64,000 nt of DNA from Calliopsis andreniformis (GCF_051401765.1 NC_135073.1:372001-436000), one strand, 5' to 3'. Counted from the stretch's first letter, positions 9,719-22,904 are shown. The notes: generated by a model not told the origin, from the letters alone. Numbers and translations: made by a program.

Positions 9719-12700
9719 GTGAGTCCTCTGATAACTGCTCCTTCTTTATTCCCGCCTTTCATAAACGCGCGCCTTCCTCTTTTGTTACTTTTACCAGCGG
9801 AACTGCTTCATTATCCACCTCTGCCGTTCATTTTAGTTTATTCCCCTCGCGTCTTTTTTCAGCCTTTGACGCTAGAATGAGCGCGCACGGCGCGGCACAA
9901 AGCCGACGCACGACGTCGCGATACGACGTGCCTTGCAAACCCGGATTGTAATCGCGCGCGTACTTACCTACATACGTGTATGTATATACACGTACATCGT
10001 GTCGTATGAAAGTGTTGGTACAAGTGTTTGGAAACGCCAAAACTATTCAATTGCATCTTTTCTTTACCTCTCTTGCTTTTTTCTTAAACTGAGAGTAACG
10101 ATTTACGATATCAATGAAAAAGCGCAAGAGAGCACATACCTATACAAAGTATAAAGGGTATTTTCAAAACGTGTACAGCGAACAATCAAATGTTAAACAA
10201 CTTCATTTATCAACTTTGTGATAACAATGAATACTGGTTCGATACTTCCCTAAGGAATATCAACGTTGAAAAAAATGTTGCAACGGCAAATTTCAATTTC
10301 ATACCTCTGTCTAAAGATAATAAACAAAAGTCGTTTCTAAAATCTAAATTTCCTGTCATAATTTATTTATTCTTTCTTTACGAATAACTTCCACATTTAT
10401 ACTATATTTGTCGTTTTGCAGTTCCACTAATGAGAAGAACAAATACATACTGTGTGATCTCTTTTTAAAAAACACTTACGGTTTTTATAGATTGCTTACG
10501 ACGTTTTAATATTATCCTTTGAATTCCTTCAAAATCTTTTCATTGTATGATTTCATAAATGAGTTAAATGAATTTATTTCTTAATATATTTAGATTCGAC
10601 ATTTTCTTACTCTCATCAAAATACATATGTACATTTTGTTTATTACTTGTCATATTATGGCAAGGTAGTTCATTTTGACGATCATTATGAATCATAAATA
10701 ATCTATTGATGAACAATGTACTTTGTGTGAACTTCTGTTTAACACTTAGATATTTTCTTAAATATTTTTCGTATTTTACTTCAGTACGAAACTCACAATG
10801 GTACATTACATAATATTACTTGAATCTTACAATTCGATTTTCTTCGAATCTGTATTTTAATATCTGATTTGAATATACATATACGTGTTACAATATTTAT
10901 TACTATCTGAATTTCGGGACTTAACTTTTCCGTTCGATTCATTTACACATAATTTACATATAATTTTGTAACTCTTTTTTCTATTTAATTCTTTACACAT
11001 ACTAAATCTGAACTTTTCTTCATTTTTTTCCCCTCATATAAGGCCTATACAAAGTTAAAGATTTTTTCACATTTTATTAAAAGAGTATCTAAGTAACACA
11101 TTATTAAAATTTATTTAATAAAAGACTTTAGAATTCAACTTTTTTACCATTATGAGTATCTGTTACAAAAAGAAATCTTGAAATATCAAATACTATGTTA
11201 GTGTCTTCAAAATCTATTGTATAATTTATTCCTATAGTTGTATGCGTACTTATATTATTAAAAACGTCCCTATGTATCATTAAATTTATTAATGATAAAA
11301 GTATTTTTATACTTTGTATTTGTAATCCAATATTTTTATCTTGAATGTAAAGGGGTATTAAATAATGTGATAAAAGCTAGATTTCCCAAACAGAGTAATA
11401 CTTCTATGAAATCTCGTTACTTATACAAACAGTTACTGTTTCACATATTATAATATTTACAGAGTAAAATAGATCTCTACTTTTTAGTTCTATTTATAGA
11501 AATATTGGGACTGGTACTTTCATACGAAAAGTAGACTCACAAAAAGTAGTTTTTAAAAGTAGCAAGTGTAATCATGTACTCTTCATATATTTATCTTTCA
11601 TATACTACTGGGAAGCAAAATGTCACAGGCTTTCAAGTAATTGGTAGTGTAATCGAATTGTGTGCACACCTAATGATCTTAAGTAGTTAATGTTAATAGA
11701 TGTACTGGTTGGGACACAAAAAATAAATACTAAATATAAAATATTGTTTTAAAGTTTTATTTGGTAATACTGTACTTTGAGTTATGTTTTATACAATATA
11801 TTAACGGTATGTTTACTTTATATAAACTTTAGTTATTGTAATAATCAATGTACATCTTTCAATATTTTTATTTGTAATAATCAGTGAGCGGGAAGATGTA
11901 TGAGGACATATGGAAATTTGAAATGTAATTTTGAAGCTATTTTTGTTAAAAAATGTTTTAACGCGTGCACCATATTATTATTATTAGGATCCCTTCAGGG
12001 ATCTTACGTGTAATATGTGTATTACTGTATTTTTAAAGCATCTTTCAACATAAGAACGCGTCACGTGGAATTACTTTTCTATACCTTATAATTATGAAAA
12101 TTAACAAATTTTTGAAAAAGAAAAGTATTTGTAAATGAAAAAGATATTAGTTAAATTGAATACTATAACTTGTATATATATTACTTACTTCACATATTCC
12201 TTTCAGATATGTTTTACTCAATTTGAGTTTTATATGCTTTTTGATTACTTTAAATTATTACAATCAGAAATTGATTGCTCGCCAAAATAATACCTACATA
12301 CGTTACGTTATTTTCTTATAGTATTATACTATGACAATAAATTTGGTTTATGTATATTTATAAGTAGATTTCACTGAAATTTATAACTGCACGAAATTGC
12401 ACATTAAAGTTATAATAAGTAATGTAGGAAGAAATATGTGAAAAAAGATATATTAGATAGATATAACATTTGTACCTCAAATATTTTTGTCGTTTTTTAA
12501 AATTCGTTTAGTGTCTCAAGGAGAAAGTTGAATGGTTCAATGGAACTCGTACAATGCCAAGGAACTCTTATTTTTGTCATTTTTTGATAGTCCTTTTCTT
12601 TAGGAATTCAGTGATTATAATTATTTATGGTCATTCAAGGTCATGGACAGAGAAAACATACAAGATTTAAAATATGAAAGCAAAATATGTTTATCACGAG

Positions 12701-12755
12701 CAAGACATGTAAACATATTAAAGTCATATTCAATGTTATTGAATATTCTCAATTT
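9719..12755 (+). other. Start of the presumed first intron, no feature recognised
   Basis: Begins with the GTGAGT donor. The first 230 bases stay GC-rich, then composition falls to AT-rich. A small perfect hairpin GATCCC-TTCA-GGGATC lies near 11988-12003. No exon, repeat arm or RNA gene was supported. Confidence 0.45.
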
Positions 12756-12759
12756 TGTA

Positions 12760-13146
12760 AGAAGGCCTGCCAATTTTGTTGGAAGGTGTTTCTTTACAAA
12801 ACCGTCATGATATGTGGTACCAACATGACGGTTGTGCTGCTCATTATGCATGAGTAGCAAGAGAAATGTTGGATTCTCGGTTTCCAAATCGATGAATTGG
12901 ACGAGGTGGAACTGTTTCATGGTCAGCACGTTCGCCTGATTTAAATCCACTGGATTTCTTTTTGTGGGGTTTGCTAAAAGAAATCGTGTACATGAATGAT
13001 CCAATAATAGTTGAAGATATGCATCAGCGTATCATCACAGCATGTGCAAATATCAGCTCGGATATATTTGTCATACTTTAACATTCCTTTAGAGCCAGTT
13101 TACAACAATGTGTCGACATAGCGGCTATCATTTCGAACATTTATGA
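12760..13146 (+). pseudogene. mariner-like transposase pseudogene (C-terminal part)
   Basis: The plus strand reads LYKNRHDMWYQHDG from about 12788, containing one catalytic aspartate. It continues AAHYA, VAREMLDSRFPNR, IGRGGTVSWSARSPDLNPLDFFLWGLLKEIVY and further to HFEHL near 13146. This is the standard Tc1/mariner block around the second and third catalytic residues. Two in-frame TGA codons interrupt it: one after HYA, and one replacing the Trp expected in NRWIG. The N-terminal helix-turn-helix half is not recognisable upstream. The spacing between the aspartates is wider than in classic mariner and fits the DD37D/DD41D-like insect lineages. A matching right terminal repeat lies at 13398-13414. 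Confidence 0.8.
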
Positions 13147-13389
13147 AACATAGATGTTCTGTTTTTATATATTAAATGTTATACATTTTCTCCCTTCGTG
13201 ACCTTAAATGAATGAAAGGTGTTACTATCATTGTAGGTGTTTAAAAAGAAGTAGTTATATTTTAAAAAATGGTGGTATCTCTTAAAAAAATAACAAAAAA
13301 AAAACAAAAATTCTTTTGGCATTGTATGAGCATTCAACTTTGTCCTGAAGACATTTGATGTATCTTTAAAAACAATAAAAATATTTGAG

Positions 13390-13416
13390 GCGCAAACGTT
13401 AGGTGACTCACCCTGT
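13390..13416. repeat. Right terminal inverted repeat of the mariner-like element
   Basis: GTTAGGTGACTCACCCTG ends at 13414 and is followed by TATATA. In reverse complement it starts CAGGGTGAGTCACC, a common terminus of insect mariner-like elements, with TA as target site. The left terminus was not found. Confidence 0.55.
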
Positions 13417-13429
13417 ATATAACAGTTAA

Positions 13430-14225
13430 AAATATTCTACAATTTGAAATTGGATAATAGCAAACAATTGAAATTACAAAGTATAACAGACACACATGTT
13501 TCTGCTTTATGGTTAAATGTTATTTAATTGTACCATATTGCACAACATCACTGTGCATGATTGTACAAATAATTGATTGACATTTGTGAAACTTTATCTT
13601 GTGAAATAGGATTACTAAGATCAAAGCGGTAAGTGTAATAGTATAATTTTCGAATAACATTTATAATCAATTTGCTTTACAAATGCACAATTATACTGTT
13701 ACACAACAATAATTGTTGTCATCAAATAAAGCTGCTAAATCTTCTTTATTTCTCATAATAATTTACGTAAAATAGTTTCAGAAAAGCAAAAATATATTTG
13801 AAGGTTGCTGAAGTGTGTTACATATTATAAGAATAAATTAACTAATTAATAAGTATTACTCTACTTATTGAAACTTGTTGAACTTTACATTGCCTTATTT
13901 GAATGCGAAATGTATGTGACAAAATGAAGTCAAATTTTCAAGCGCAAACGTGCGTACACTATGGATGGGGGAAGCGAAAGGAAAATAGAGTTCATACACG
14001 TGCAAAGAAGAGATCTTTGTCTCTTGGGTTGAACAGCTTCGGTTCTCAGACAAAGAAGTAGTGATCTTGAGAATTTCGATCTTGGAGAGTGCTCGAGGGG
14101 GCAGCACGTCTTTTCAGTATTGCCCTTTTCACCGTGTGTAGTCATACAATGGGTCTTTTGGATATACCGTTTGATGATTCAGACTCTAGGAATGAAAAAT
14201 AAATATTCCGCGACATAAAAATCTG
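13430..14225. other. AT-rich intron-like sequence
   Basis: Nothing recognised. Overlapping minus-strand frames at 13895-14145 show no protein-like features. Confidence 0.45.
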
Positions 14226-14229
14226 TTTA

Positions 14230-14330
14230 ACAACAACAACAACAACAACAACATATTTTTTTTTAATTAGAAAAAAATGTTGAAGCTAACTTATTTTTTT
14301 AAATTAAAAAAAAGGTTAGCTCCAACAACT
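14230..14330. repeat. (CAA)n microsatellite followed by an AT-rich hairpin
   Basis: Eight or so CAA units at 14230-14252 are followed by an inverted repeat: GTTGAAGCTAAC at 14279-14290 against GTTAGCTCCAAC at 14315-14326, one G-T mismatch. T-rich and A-rich inner arms also pair. Confidence 0.55.
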
Positions 14331-14671
14331 TCTGTCCAAACTTTATTACATGTACGATTTCTCACTTTTCAATTTTCAACGTATTTCATATTCTACATTA
14401 CATCTTCATTGTAATATTCATAATTCAATTTGTTACCAAATTTGTTACTCTCCTTTACTTCAATAATAATTAAATACAAATGTTTTGAATTTATTTATGT
14501 TTTTAACGAAGACCTAGGACCGAAGCGTGAGTAGTTGTAATTTCCAGCAATACCTATTCTCTATTGCTCTATTGCTATAATTTACTATTGTCGTATGTGT
14601 ATTGTTTAAAAATTGACAGATTCCAACAACGAGTACTTCCTTATTTCCATCTTTTCTTACAGATGTATATA

Positions 14672-14751
14672 CTATTCGTGTTCTACGAGAAGTCCACCGG
14701 AGAGCATTCGGGATAATGGTTTTCAAGGGATTTCTCATGGGACACGAATAG
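14672..14751. repeat. 80-bp palindromic mini-element, copy 2 of 3
   Basis: CTATTCGTGT at 14672-14681 pairs exactly with ACACGAATAG at 14742-14751. The inner arms (CGAGAAGTCC... and ...GGATTTCTCATGG) pair imperfectly. This is the cleanest of the three copies (others 6310-6379 and 33962-34034) and best defines the ends. Confidence 0.65.
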
Positions 14752-14759
14752 CATTTGCT

Positions 14760-17530
14760 ATTTTCAAGATTTTTCGTGATAGATTCACATATTTTCTAAT
14801 ATTAACGCGATTATAAAAAGTGTATTTGTGTTTTTTATACTACAACTGAAATTGTAATCTATTCCGTCAAAGAAACAGGCGAAGATTAATCACAAATGAT
14901 AATATGGTGTGCTAGAAGTAATTTCTTTCTTTAGCTTTGAATTGTATACTTTTAAGCTTTAATGTATTCGTATTTATAATGCACACGAATCGAAAGAAAC
15001 GACTTATGTATTAGATAAATGAACTCTTATAATAGCAGCTGAACGAGTATTAATTAAATGCCAATGCGTACTTTGAAACATACAGACGACATTACATTCT
15101 TTCGTTTTCGCTTGTTAGTATTCCTGTAATGCTGAATCGTAATACAGTACGATGCATCTCACGTTCATCGATCGGTTAATGAGTGTCATCGGAGATCGAG
15201 CTTCGCGACCAGCATCCTCGATGAATCTGCTGCCTTACAGTAACGCGACTACCAGTCAACGTACAAACGTTATCCCTACGCTTTCCAAATCGATATGTCG
15301 TTCAGATTAACGAATATTTCTCTGTTTTAGAACAATCCGGGAACTTTTTTCATTATGTAACCTAAAACAACATTTCTTTTTTATAATTTTGTGAAAATTG
15401 TCAATTATATTTTACAATTTTTGAAATGCACGTCCTACCTGTTTCTCAATCGGTACTTTTTAATATTTCCCTATAGTATAAATATGCTCTCAAAACTGTA
15501 GCAGATATGTAACAAAATATAAATTTTTTTATGGTGGATATATCTACAGTGACATATAAAAATAATAGGCTATACTATTTTTCCGTGATGTATTTCAGTT
15601 GTCACAGTTAAATATTCATGTATAACATGTAAACGTATAGATGGGAAATGCTAGGAGAGTAGTTTTGCGTTTTAATTAAGACTTCCAGTGTGAAAGCTAT
15701 AAGAAACATAGTGCAAAATTGGGTAAAATATTAGTTAAACACAAGAAATATGCAAGTCATGTTTACTAAATCTAATTAAATATCGGATTAGGCAAGGAAA
15801 TCGGGTTAGGAATATCAAATATAAAAGAAAAAATAAGTGTTACAATCTTTGAAAGATACATGAACAAAAAATAGTAGAAAATATGAGATATATATTTTCA
15901 TTGATACGTAGTTGTAACTATTTGAGAACTAGTGAACATGAATGCTATACCTTTGCACAAGTTAATTTCAAATATCTATTACTATACCACTATCATATGT
16001 TCGTTATCCATACACCCCCCCCTGCTTCCAACATGACACTAAACGCGATCATAGGGAAAATAAATGTATATATGTATAGTCACGCAAGAGTTAAATACTT
16101 TTCATATATTAAGAAACTTTTTACAATTTCGTATTTCAAGCGGACAAATATAGCTCAATAATTTTGCACCCCATTCAAAGTATTAAATTGTTTACTAGTA
16201 GTTATGAAACGTAGTTCATAACTATTACACCTACATGTACAAGATTGTAAATCAATATCCATGTAGAGAAATATCACATATACAACTAAGTTTGTAGACA
16301 GTATTTTTCTGTAGGTAAATATACACATAGCCAGTGATAAAATTCTTATTATCTACCTAAAACATTGCAGATTTATGGAGTTTTTGACGATTTTGATGAA
16401 TCTCTAAAAAGTTGTACATGTTATAATTATTAATGTTAGTATTTCATGTTTTGACACGATATGAATCTGAATCATACATCACGATATTAATCTGAATCAA
16501 CTAACTAGGAATGTCACCTAATTAATATTCTCCAATTTTGCTGGAAGTTCATGTATGGAAAACTGTAGTACATTGAAAATTATTTAATACTTTTGATTTC
16601 ACTGCTAATTTTAATGTTAAGAGCATAAAACTTTCTTAATTTTGCTTGTTTTATTTTGATGTGTCAAACTTACCTTTACCTATTTATAAAATATACTTAC
16701 ATGCTCCCGTTTAAGCAAATCACATTTGTGCAAACTTTTTGCTTGTTACAAAACAAAATGGAAAATTTTGCAAGTACGTCACTTTACCTCTATTACAGAC
16801 TACAGACGCGGTGATAAAAATCAGTAAAATTGCTACCAATTAAAATATGTAAAACGATATTCTTTATATTTGAAGATACATTTTTTAGGTTTTAAGTATT
16901 GTTTTTCGTAAAAATAGGTACGTACTTTACACGCATACATAATATCTTCTCGTATTCCTATTAATTTTCAAAATATTTAAATAAATGTATATTGATTAAA
17001 TCAATTTTGAGAACCTTTTTTTGTTACTTTAACCTGGCAATCAGGAGTTAAAAAAGTGGCTTTCAAATAATTTGAAGGATATGTAACATGTATAGGTAAA
17101 TTGAGTAATGTTCAGAAATAGCCATTCAATACTCTGGCTTACAAGTTTCCTAATCATACTGTAGAATTTTGAGTTGTTATGAATACAGTTTACAAGTTAT
17201 AAAAACTTTGCAAGATTTGATACTTTTAATTAATATTACAATTTTGTAAGTCTTAGAAAGTATTATAAGCCTCAAAAGTTTGAAGGGCTTCAAAGTCTTG
17301 AATATTTAAATATCCAGTTGTCATTTGTGAGTGTTCGTTTGAATATTTCTTGTAATACATATCACCAAAAATAGCCTGAATGATGCGTAAGGTTGTCAAG
17401 ACTTAAAAATTAAAACATTAATTAAAAGTACCATATAACAAAATTTGTAGAACTTTCAGAAATCTTTAACTTTATGTTCAAAGCAGTCCGAAAATAGTAA
17501 TGATAAAATTATTTGAAAATGTGGAACTCC
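14760..17530. other. AT-rich intron-like sequence
   Basis: No gene or repeat family could be supported. A C8 run lies near 16014. The open frame at 15883-16161 has AT-driven composition and no protein features. Confidence 0.45.
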
Positions 17531-17532
17531 AA

Positions 17533-18740
17533 ACAGTTCTTACTGTTAAGGTTTCCGGGTCTAAGCTGTATCCTTTTAGAAGAAGTATCCCAACATTTTG
17601 TTAGCATTGCACCTGGCTTGTGGGGTTAAGAGAGACATACTCTGATACTGGTATATGTCATCGGAAGACTTTCTTTTATAGTGAGGGTTGCTCATGTTTA
17701 AAATGTTTTAATTAGTCAGCTGAGCAATTAAAAAAACTGGAAGGAGGGAACTACAGATGGGGTTCAGCTGGTAACTTGTGTTCTTGTTGATGTTGTTGGG
17801 ATGTTTGAGTAATCTCAAATAATACTCTATATTTTTTTGAGAAGTACCCTTTAGTTTTAGCGATAACTTTCGCTTCATCAGAGAGAATGTTGTGACCAGT
17901 TGTTAATTGATGTTTTGCCACATCTGATTGAATATAACCTAATCTGGTGCACCGCTCGTGTTCTTTGAGTCATGTGCTCACGCTCCCCCAGTTTCATCGA
18001 TGTAGATCTTCCTGCATGCGAAGGGTACTTTGTAGACCCCCACTGATGAAAGTTAGGGTTGTGAATCTGTAGGGGAGGTGAGCATTTGTCCGATTTTGGT
18101 ATGAGTGGTATGAATGGTCTTGATATTATGCTTTTTAAGTATTCTACTGATTCGGTCAGTTGTACCTTGTATGTATGTTAGGAAAGTGGTGTTGTGTAGT
18201 GTGTCTCACTCTCAGAAGTGGATTGTCTATTGTTAGGATACAAGATGTTGTCAATTGTCCAGTCTATTTTTCTTTTAGAGAAACCATTCTGTTGTAGGGT
18301 AGTTCTGACGTGATTAAATTCCTGAGGTAGGTGTTCTTTTTCACTACTGCTGATTCCTTTGTGTATTAGAAAGTTTATTACAGAATTCTTCTGTGCTGGA
18401 TGAAGGTCGTATGCAGGTATCGGTTGGTGAGGTTTTGTTTGCGATATACCTGATGTCCCAAGGACCCGTCAGGTTTTCTGGTTACCAATACGTCGAGGAC
18501 AAGTACAGTCTTTCCAGTTTCTATTTTCATTATGGAATTATACATTGTATTTTAATCGGTGAGTAGTCAACCGGAACATGAACAATCTTTACTATAAAAA
18601 TGAGTCTCTTGATGACACGCCCCAGTATCAGTGTGTCTCTTGACACCTGATAAAGCCAGGGTTCAATGCTAGTGAAACATTAGGATAGTTCTTTGAAAAG
18701 GACACGGTTTACACCCAGAAACTTCAACAGTAAGAACTGT
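17533..18740 (-). mobile_element. Penelope-like element remnant with inverted terminal repeats
   Basis: The minus strand carries a recognisable C-terminal part of a Penelope-type polyprotein. It reads a reverse transcriptase end (IETGKTVLVLDVLVTRKPDGSLGHQVYRK region near 18430-18560). Further on, after frame breaks, it reads a GIY-YIG endonuclease-like block: GVYKVPFACRKIYIDETGG, LKEHERCTRLG, VAKHQLTTGHNI, DEAKVIAKTKGYFSKKYRVLFEI (about 17810-18050). Several stops and frame changes show it is dead. The two ends, about 170 bp each (17533-17702 and 18568-18740), are inverted copies of each other, both with ACAGTTCTTACTGTT at the tip. Penelope elements are known to have terminal repeats in either orientation. 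Most of the RT is missing, so this is a short 5'-truncated or internally deleted copy. Confidence 0.75.
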
Positions 18741-19650
18741 ATAACACCGGGTCGTGAAAGTCTCAAATTTTAGATTGGAACTTCAAACTACTGAAGAACT
18801 ATTGCTAACTAATGACCTTTATAAGTTTAGTATCATATAGTATTCCGGTTACAAAAAAATTTAAATACTACATATAAAATTTAAATATCTGTCAGAGTTT
18901 TCAATAAAAAGAAGCAAAAATAATTATATTATTTCATCTTTACTTTGGTATGCAGATACATCATACATATGTACGTCAGGTAAAAAAATAAAATACTTTT
19001 AAGGACAAAATATTGACTTCTTATAAAATTGTGTTACAAAATTTTTCTGTTTAATCTATTATTTTGTTAGAAATGTTTCATGTGTTTTAAAATAATATTG
19101 TTGTATAATGTCAAGTTTTTCGACTACAATTTTATAGAATGCGTAAGTGCTTGCGTTGAAACGGAAGAAAAGAGATACCTGATACTGTTTTTATTTCTAT
19201 GCTGTTCATATGTTGTTGTTTTTTTGAAAACAGAATTATAATGGACACAAGAAAGAACTTTAAACCAATTTGGGTTTTCAAAAGAGGTTTATTAACAAGG
19301 TACTGCTATTACGTGTATACTGTTCAACTTCTTGACGGAATCTCTCTCTAAAGTAAAAATGCTTAGGCTATTTAAGGGTTGTGAACAGGACAGTGGTAGG
19401 GATAGAAAATATACTTACAACATAATTTAAGGCTTAGCGATGACGCTTAGTTCATGGGGCGCGGATGACGCATTTCTTAGGCCTATGGTGACTCGATTCT
19501 CGAAAACAAGTATGTATGACTCCGAATACATATTTGTAGAAAGTATGGATATGATTAAATGAGAAAATAGAGATAATCATAAGCGGGCACATTACAGAAT
19601 ATAAAGGATTTCAATTTTCGTATTAAATAATTATCGAAAATAAAAAGATC
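18741..19650. other. AT-rich stretch, nothing recognised
   Basis: The right flank of the Penelope copy contains TTGGAACTTCAAAC (near 18777), resembling the left flank GTGGAACTCCAAAC (17521-17534). No gene supported. Confidence 0.4.
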
Positions 19651-19653
19651 CGA

Positions 19654-19654
<1 letters not shown>

Positions 19655-19709
<55 letters not shown>
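19655..19709. repeat. (TA)n microsatellite
   Basis: About 27 uninterrupted TA dinucleotides. It produces the isoleucine/tyrosine run in the overlapping minus-strand frame, which is not a gene. Confidence 0.95.
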
Positions 19710-19712
<3 letters not shown>

Positions 19713-20935
19713 AAATAATTATATGTAAAATAATTGCAAAATTCAATGAGAGGGTAATATTACTGCTGCAAACAGAAAAAATTGTATGCATATTCGTTCT
19801 AACGAAATGAGACACATATGAAAAGAAATGCACGTGACCGGGACAAGGGCATGGATCACAACACGCAGGGCAGGGTCACGCGTTTACATTTGGCGTGACA
19901 TCTCGTTGAATTGAGCATAGGTAATAGTTACAATATTGTATATGTGTGAGACTGCTTGTATAACATTTTAACTATAACTTAACTTATCGAAACGTATGCT
20001 GAGAGCGTTCAACGAAACAAGGAATTACTAATTCTGATAGTGAATCTTTCTCGTTTACTCAAGGATAACGTTAAAAAATGGTAAACAAAAGAAAGTCATA
20101 GGATAAAGATTTATTCGACATCGTATTAGACGAAATAGAAAAAATTAAATTTTATCCTTCTGATACTGGTTTATAAAACTATGACAATAGTAGAGAATAA
20201 TGATTAACACACTCATTTTCCTCTTCCTTTTATTTTTTACGACTTTCATAACTCTCTAGCAACACCAGAAGCCTTGCCACAAAGTTATTTCTTTGTTACA
20301 TTTTGGACATTTCATGCCAGAACATATAAGTTCTTTATGTCTTAAAAGAGATACGAGTTCTTCTTCATTGAAATTTAACTCGTGTATTGTAATGTATATA
20401 GCTTTATGTTAATAAATGTGCTTTTAAATAGTCGCGGTATTTCGAATTTTGATGTAAGACGTCAAAATACGTGAAACGTTACTATTCTGGGAAAGTTCAT
20501 TTTATTGGTCCGTTCTAACGAGGATACCATAGATCGCTATGTGATTATGATCCTCTGCTTCTTTACTAAAGTTCGCGAAAACCAGTTGAAACCGGTTGAA
20601 TGGGAACTTTTTTTTAATGACACTACGGGGTTTTCGAGTCGAAGCCTCTTGAACGATGCAGACTTCCAAACGCTAGTTGTAAAAGCAAGGACAACATTAG
20701 GTTATTCAATAATTAAAATCGTAATTTCTGCATTTTGTATTAAATCTTCATGAATGTGTTAATAATGAATTGCTGGTGTTTACCTGATAAAAGTAACATC
20801 AAACATGATATAATTCTGACTATTTCTAGCTATGTAAGTAAGTATTCCTATATTTCTTTCCGAAAACAACTGAAAGATACGGATCCATCCATAATCATCA
20901 GGTAAATCGCCGAGCGGGAACGGGACGGAACTGAT
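19710..20935. other. Mixed AT-rich stretch, no gene recognised
   Basis: Contains a short palindrome TTTTGATGTAAGACGTCAAAA near 20448-20468. The open frame at 20505-20753 has no ATG at its start and no recognisable domain. Confidence 0.4.
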
Positions 20936-20939
20936 CCTG

Positions 20940-21062
20940 CGTACATTAGACCTTAAGCGGGTCTAATGCATACCGTGCAAGCAAGTACACTGGTCCCGCG
21001 TTAGATGCCGTAGTTCAGAACCAGATCTGGCCAACTATCTCGCGAGGCCTAGTTCTGGGAAT
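20940..21062. repeat. GC-rich block with stacked hairpins
   Basis: CATTAGACC at 20944-20952 pairs perfectly with GGTCTAATG at 20960-20968. Further right, CAGAAC...GTTCTG encloses a palindromic CCAGATCTGG and a GGCC/GGCC pair (about 21015-21058). The block is much richer in GC than its surroundings, with no open frame of note. Confidence 0.45.
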
Positions 21063-21069
21063 GCCCGAA

Positions 21070-22480
21070 TGTTTTCTTTCTTCGAGTCGTTCGTCTCAGA
21101 ATGAATAAATAGATAGAGTAATAAAAAATGAATGCAAGTGAGATATCGATATACGATATAAGGAGTAAAGGGTCTTGTTCAAGAGAGTCACGCTCATGTA
21201 CTAACTTTAAATTTGTCATGCTGAAGACACTTATCGAAGTCACTTCCAAGAAGTAGTGGAGATAGCGACGATTAACTCTCGCAGGTAAATTCCAATCAAC
21301 TAACCCGAAGCCACTGTAGTGGGCCAGCGTTTTAGGAAATATTAAATACCGTGAAACTACGTGTTTCTATCATTATTATAATATAATTTTGGCAACTTGT
21401 TTTTACAAATGTCCACCGATTCAAAGATCTGTTTTTATCCCTAGAAGCCGTGACAATTACTTTTTTACACTCTGCACATATTTATGAAATTGATTGCTAT
21501 TGTAAAACGTAGTTTTCTTTTATAAAATTGCGGCGTTCTTTTATGTTCTTTTCCTTTAAAATTTTTTGCTTTTACATTTAGGTATATTATAACTAGACCT
21601 CGGATTTTTATGCAGTTTCGTATTTTCATAAACACAGTTCAAGAAGTGGAACCTAAATCAAAATTTGCTTTATCTTTCAAATACTATAATTTATATTCTA
21701 TGTTTTTTTATATTTTCTATACTTTTGAATATTATATGCATTCTGTAATTTTTTATGTTTCAAATTTCCATTAATACATAAAAATTTGCAGTCTAATTAT
21801 AACGTATGTATATATCTGTTATGCGCTTTAAAATTCCACAAATAATTCGTCAAAAATATGATTTCTCATGATCAAACTTAATTTCTGACTTTAACTGAGA
21901 GATTAGACTTTAGACAATAGCTATTTCAGTGAAAAAATGTTTAATGCTTTTTAAAAACTGTTTAATTTTTTTAGACTTATAAAGGAAGACCTGGAAAAGA
22001 TGATATAAGAGCATATTGATATAAATTATTTAGATATTGGTTAGTCATACTCTGATTAAAATGAGATACGTATATGTATGAAGTTTATTATTTGACTGTT
22101 TAGATACTACGATAGAACTAGGGGAACGGGAATATCATAGTCCGAGAGGCTACCGCGAAATTTGGTCGTTATACAATATTCGTTTAATTTTTATATAAAA
22201 ACGAAAGTTTAGTTGATACTAAATATGAAATCGCAGATCTACTTAAGTATTTCTCGTAGCGATTATTTTTAATTAGATTAATTAGGGGACTAAAATTACT
22301 ACTGTTTTACATGACGAAGAATCCTAATGAGATTTATAGAGGATATAGATTTAAACAATTAATGAATTTATTAGTGTGTTTAACATCAACTTGCCGGAAC
22401 CATACGGCAGTGTGTTTTTCGATATTGAACTTACGTTATTGAACATTATGTAAAATACTTAATTTTTGTATACTAATGTT
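21070..22480. other. AT-rich stretch, nothing recognised
   Basis: Holds a CCACTGTAGTGG palindrome near 21312. No gene, repeat arm or RNA was supported. Confidence 0.4.
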
Positions 22481-22484
22481 AGAG

Positions 22485-22827
22485 TTGTGGTGGTAGTGTA
22501 GTTGGTAAAGTGGCAGATTCATAACCTCAGGGATCACAAGTTTTGAATCCCTACGAGCAACAAAATATTTTTCTTTTTTTTCTTTATTTCCATATTTCTT
22601 CCTTCCCTCTTTTTAGTTCATTTTTTCATTAACATTTTTTAAATATCTCAAAGTTTACGAAATCTAATGCCGTGAGGAGGAATAATTCGTACAATTGATA
22701 TACAGTTACCTTCTTCGTCTGTGAAAACGCTATTAAAATAATTATTAGCAATTTTAGTCTGCCACAGGTAAGCGGCAAGTTTCGATTAGGCACACCAAGA
22801 CCTTTTTGCAAGGGAATCATACGCTTT

Positions 22828-22886
<59 letters not shown>
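22485..22886 (+). repeat. tRNA-derived SINE-like unit with poly(A) tail
   Basis: The first 78 bases resemble an elongator Met tRNA. There is an A-box-like TAGTGTAGTTGG, an anticodon-loop-like TTCATAA (CAT), and a B-box-like AGTTTTGAATCCC. The cloverleaf is degenerate: acceptor pairing is kept only at its outer four or five pairs, and the anticodon and T stems are largely broken. A T-rich stretch (TTTTTCTTTTTTTT) follows, where a tRNA gene would terminate. A body of about 260 bp then ends in 58 consecutive A (22829-22886). A tRNA head plus body plus poly(A) is SINE architecture. A tRNA pseudogene next to an unrelated A-tract is the alternative. Confidence 0.4.
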
Positions 22887-22889
<3 letters not shown>

Positions 22890-22903
22890 AGAGAGAGAGA
22901 GAG
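22829..22903. repeat. Poly(A) and (GA)n tract
   Basis: 58 A residues followed by about eight GA units. The length in the real genome is probably variable. The overlapping minus-strand frame is only a poly-Phe artefact. Confidence 0.95.
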
Positions 22904-22904
22904 A

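Noticed and set aside
19555..19833. 92-codon minus-strand frame
   Set aside because: Most of it translates the TA microsatellite.
22485..22562. Functional tRNA-Met gene
   Set aside because: Anticodon and T stems do not pair, and the acceptor pairs only at its outer end; kept as a tRNA-derived repeat.
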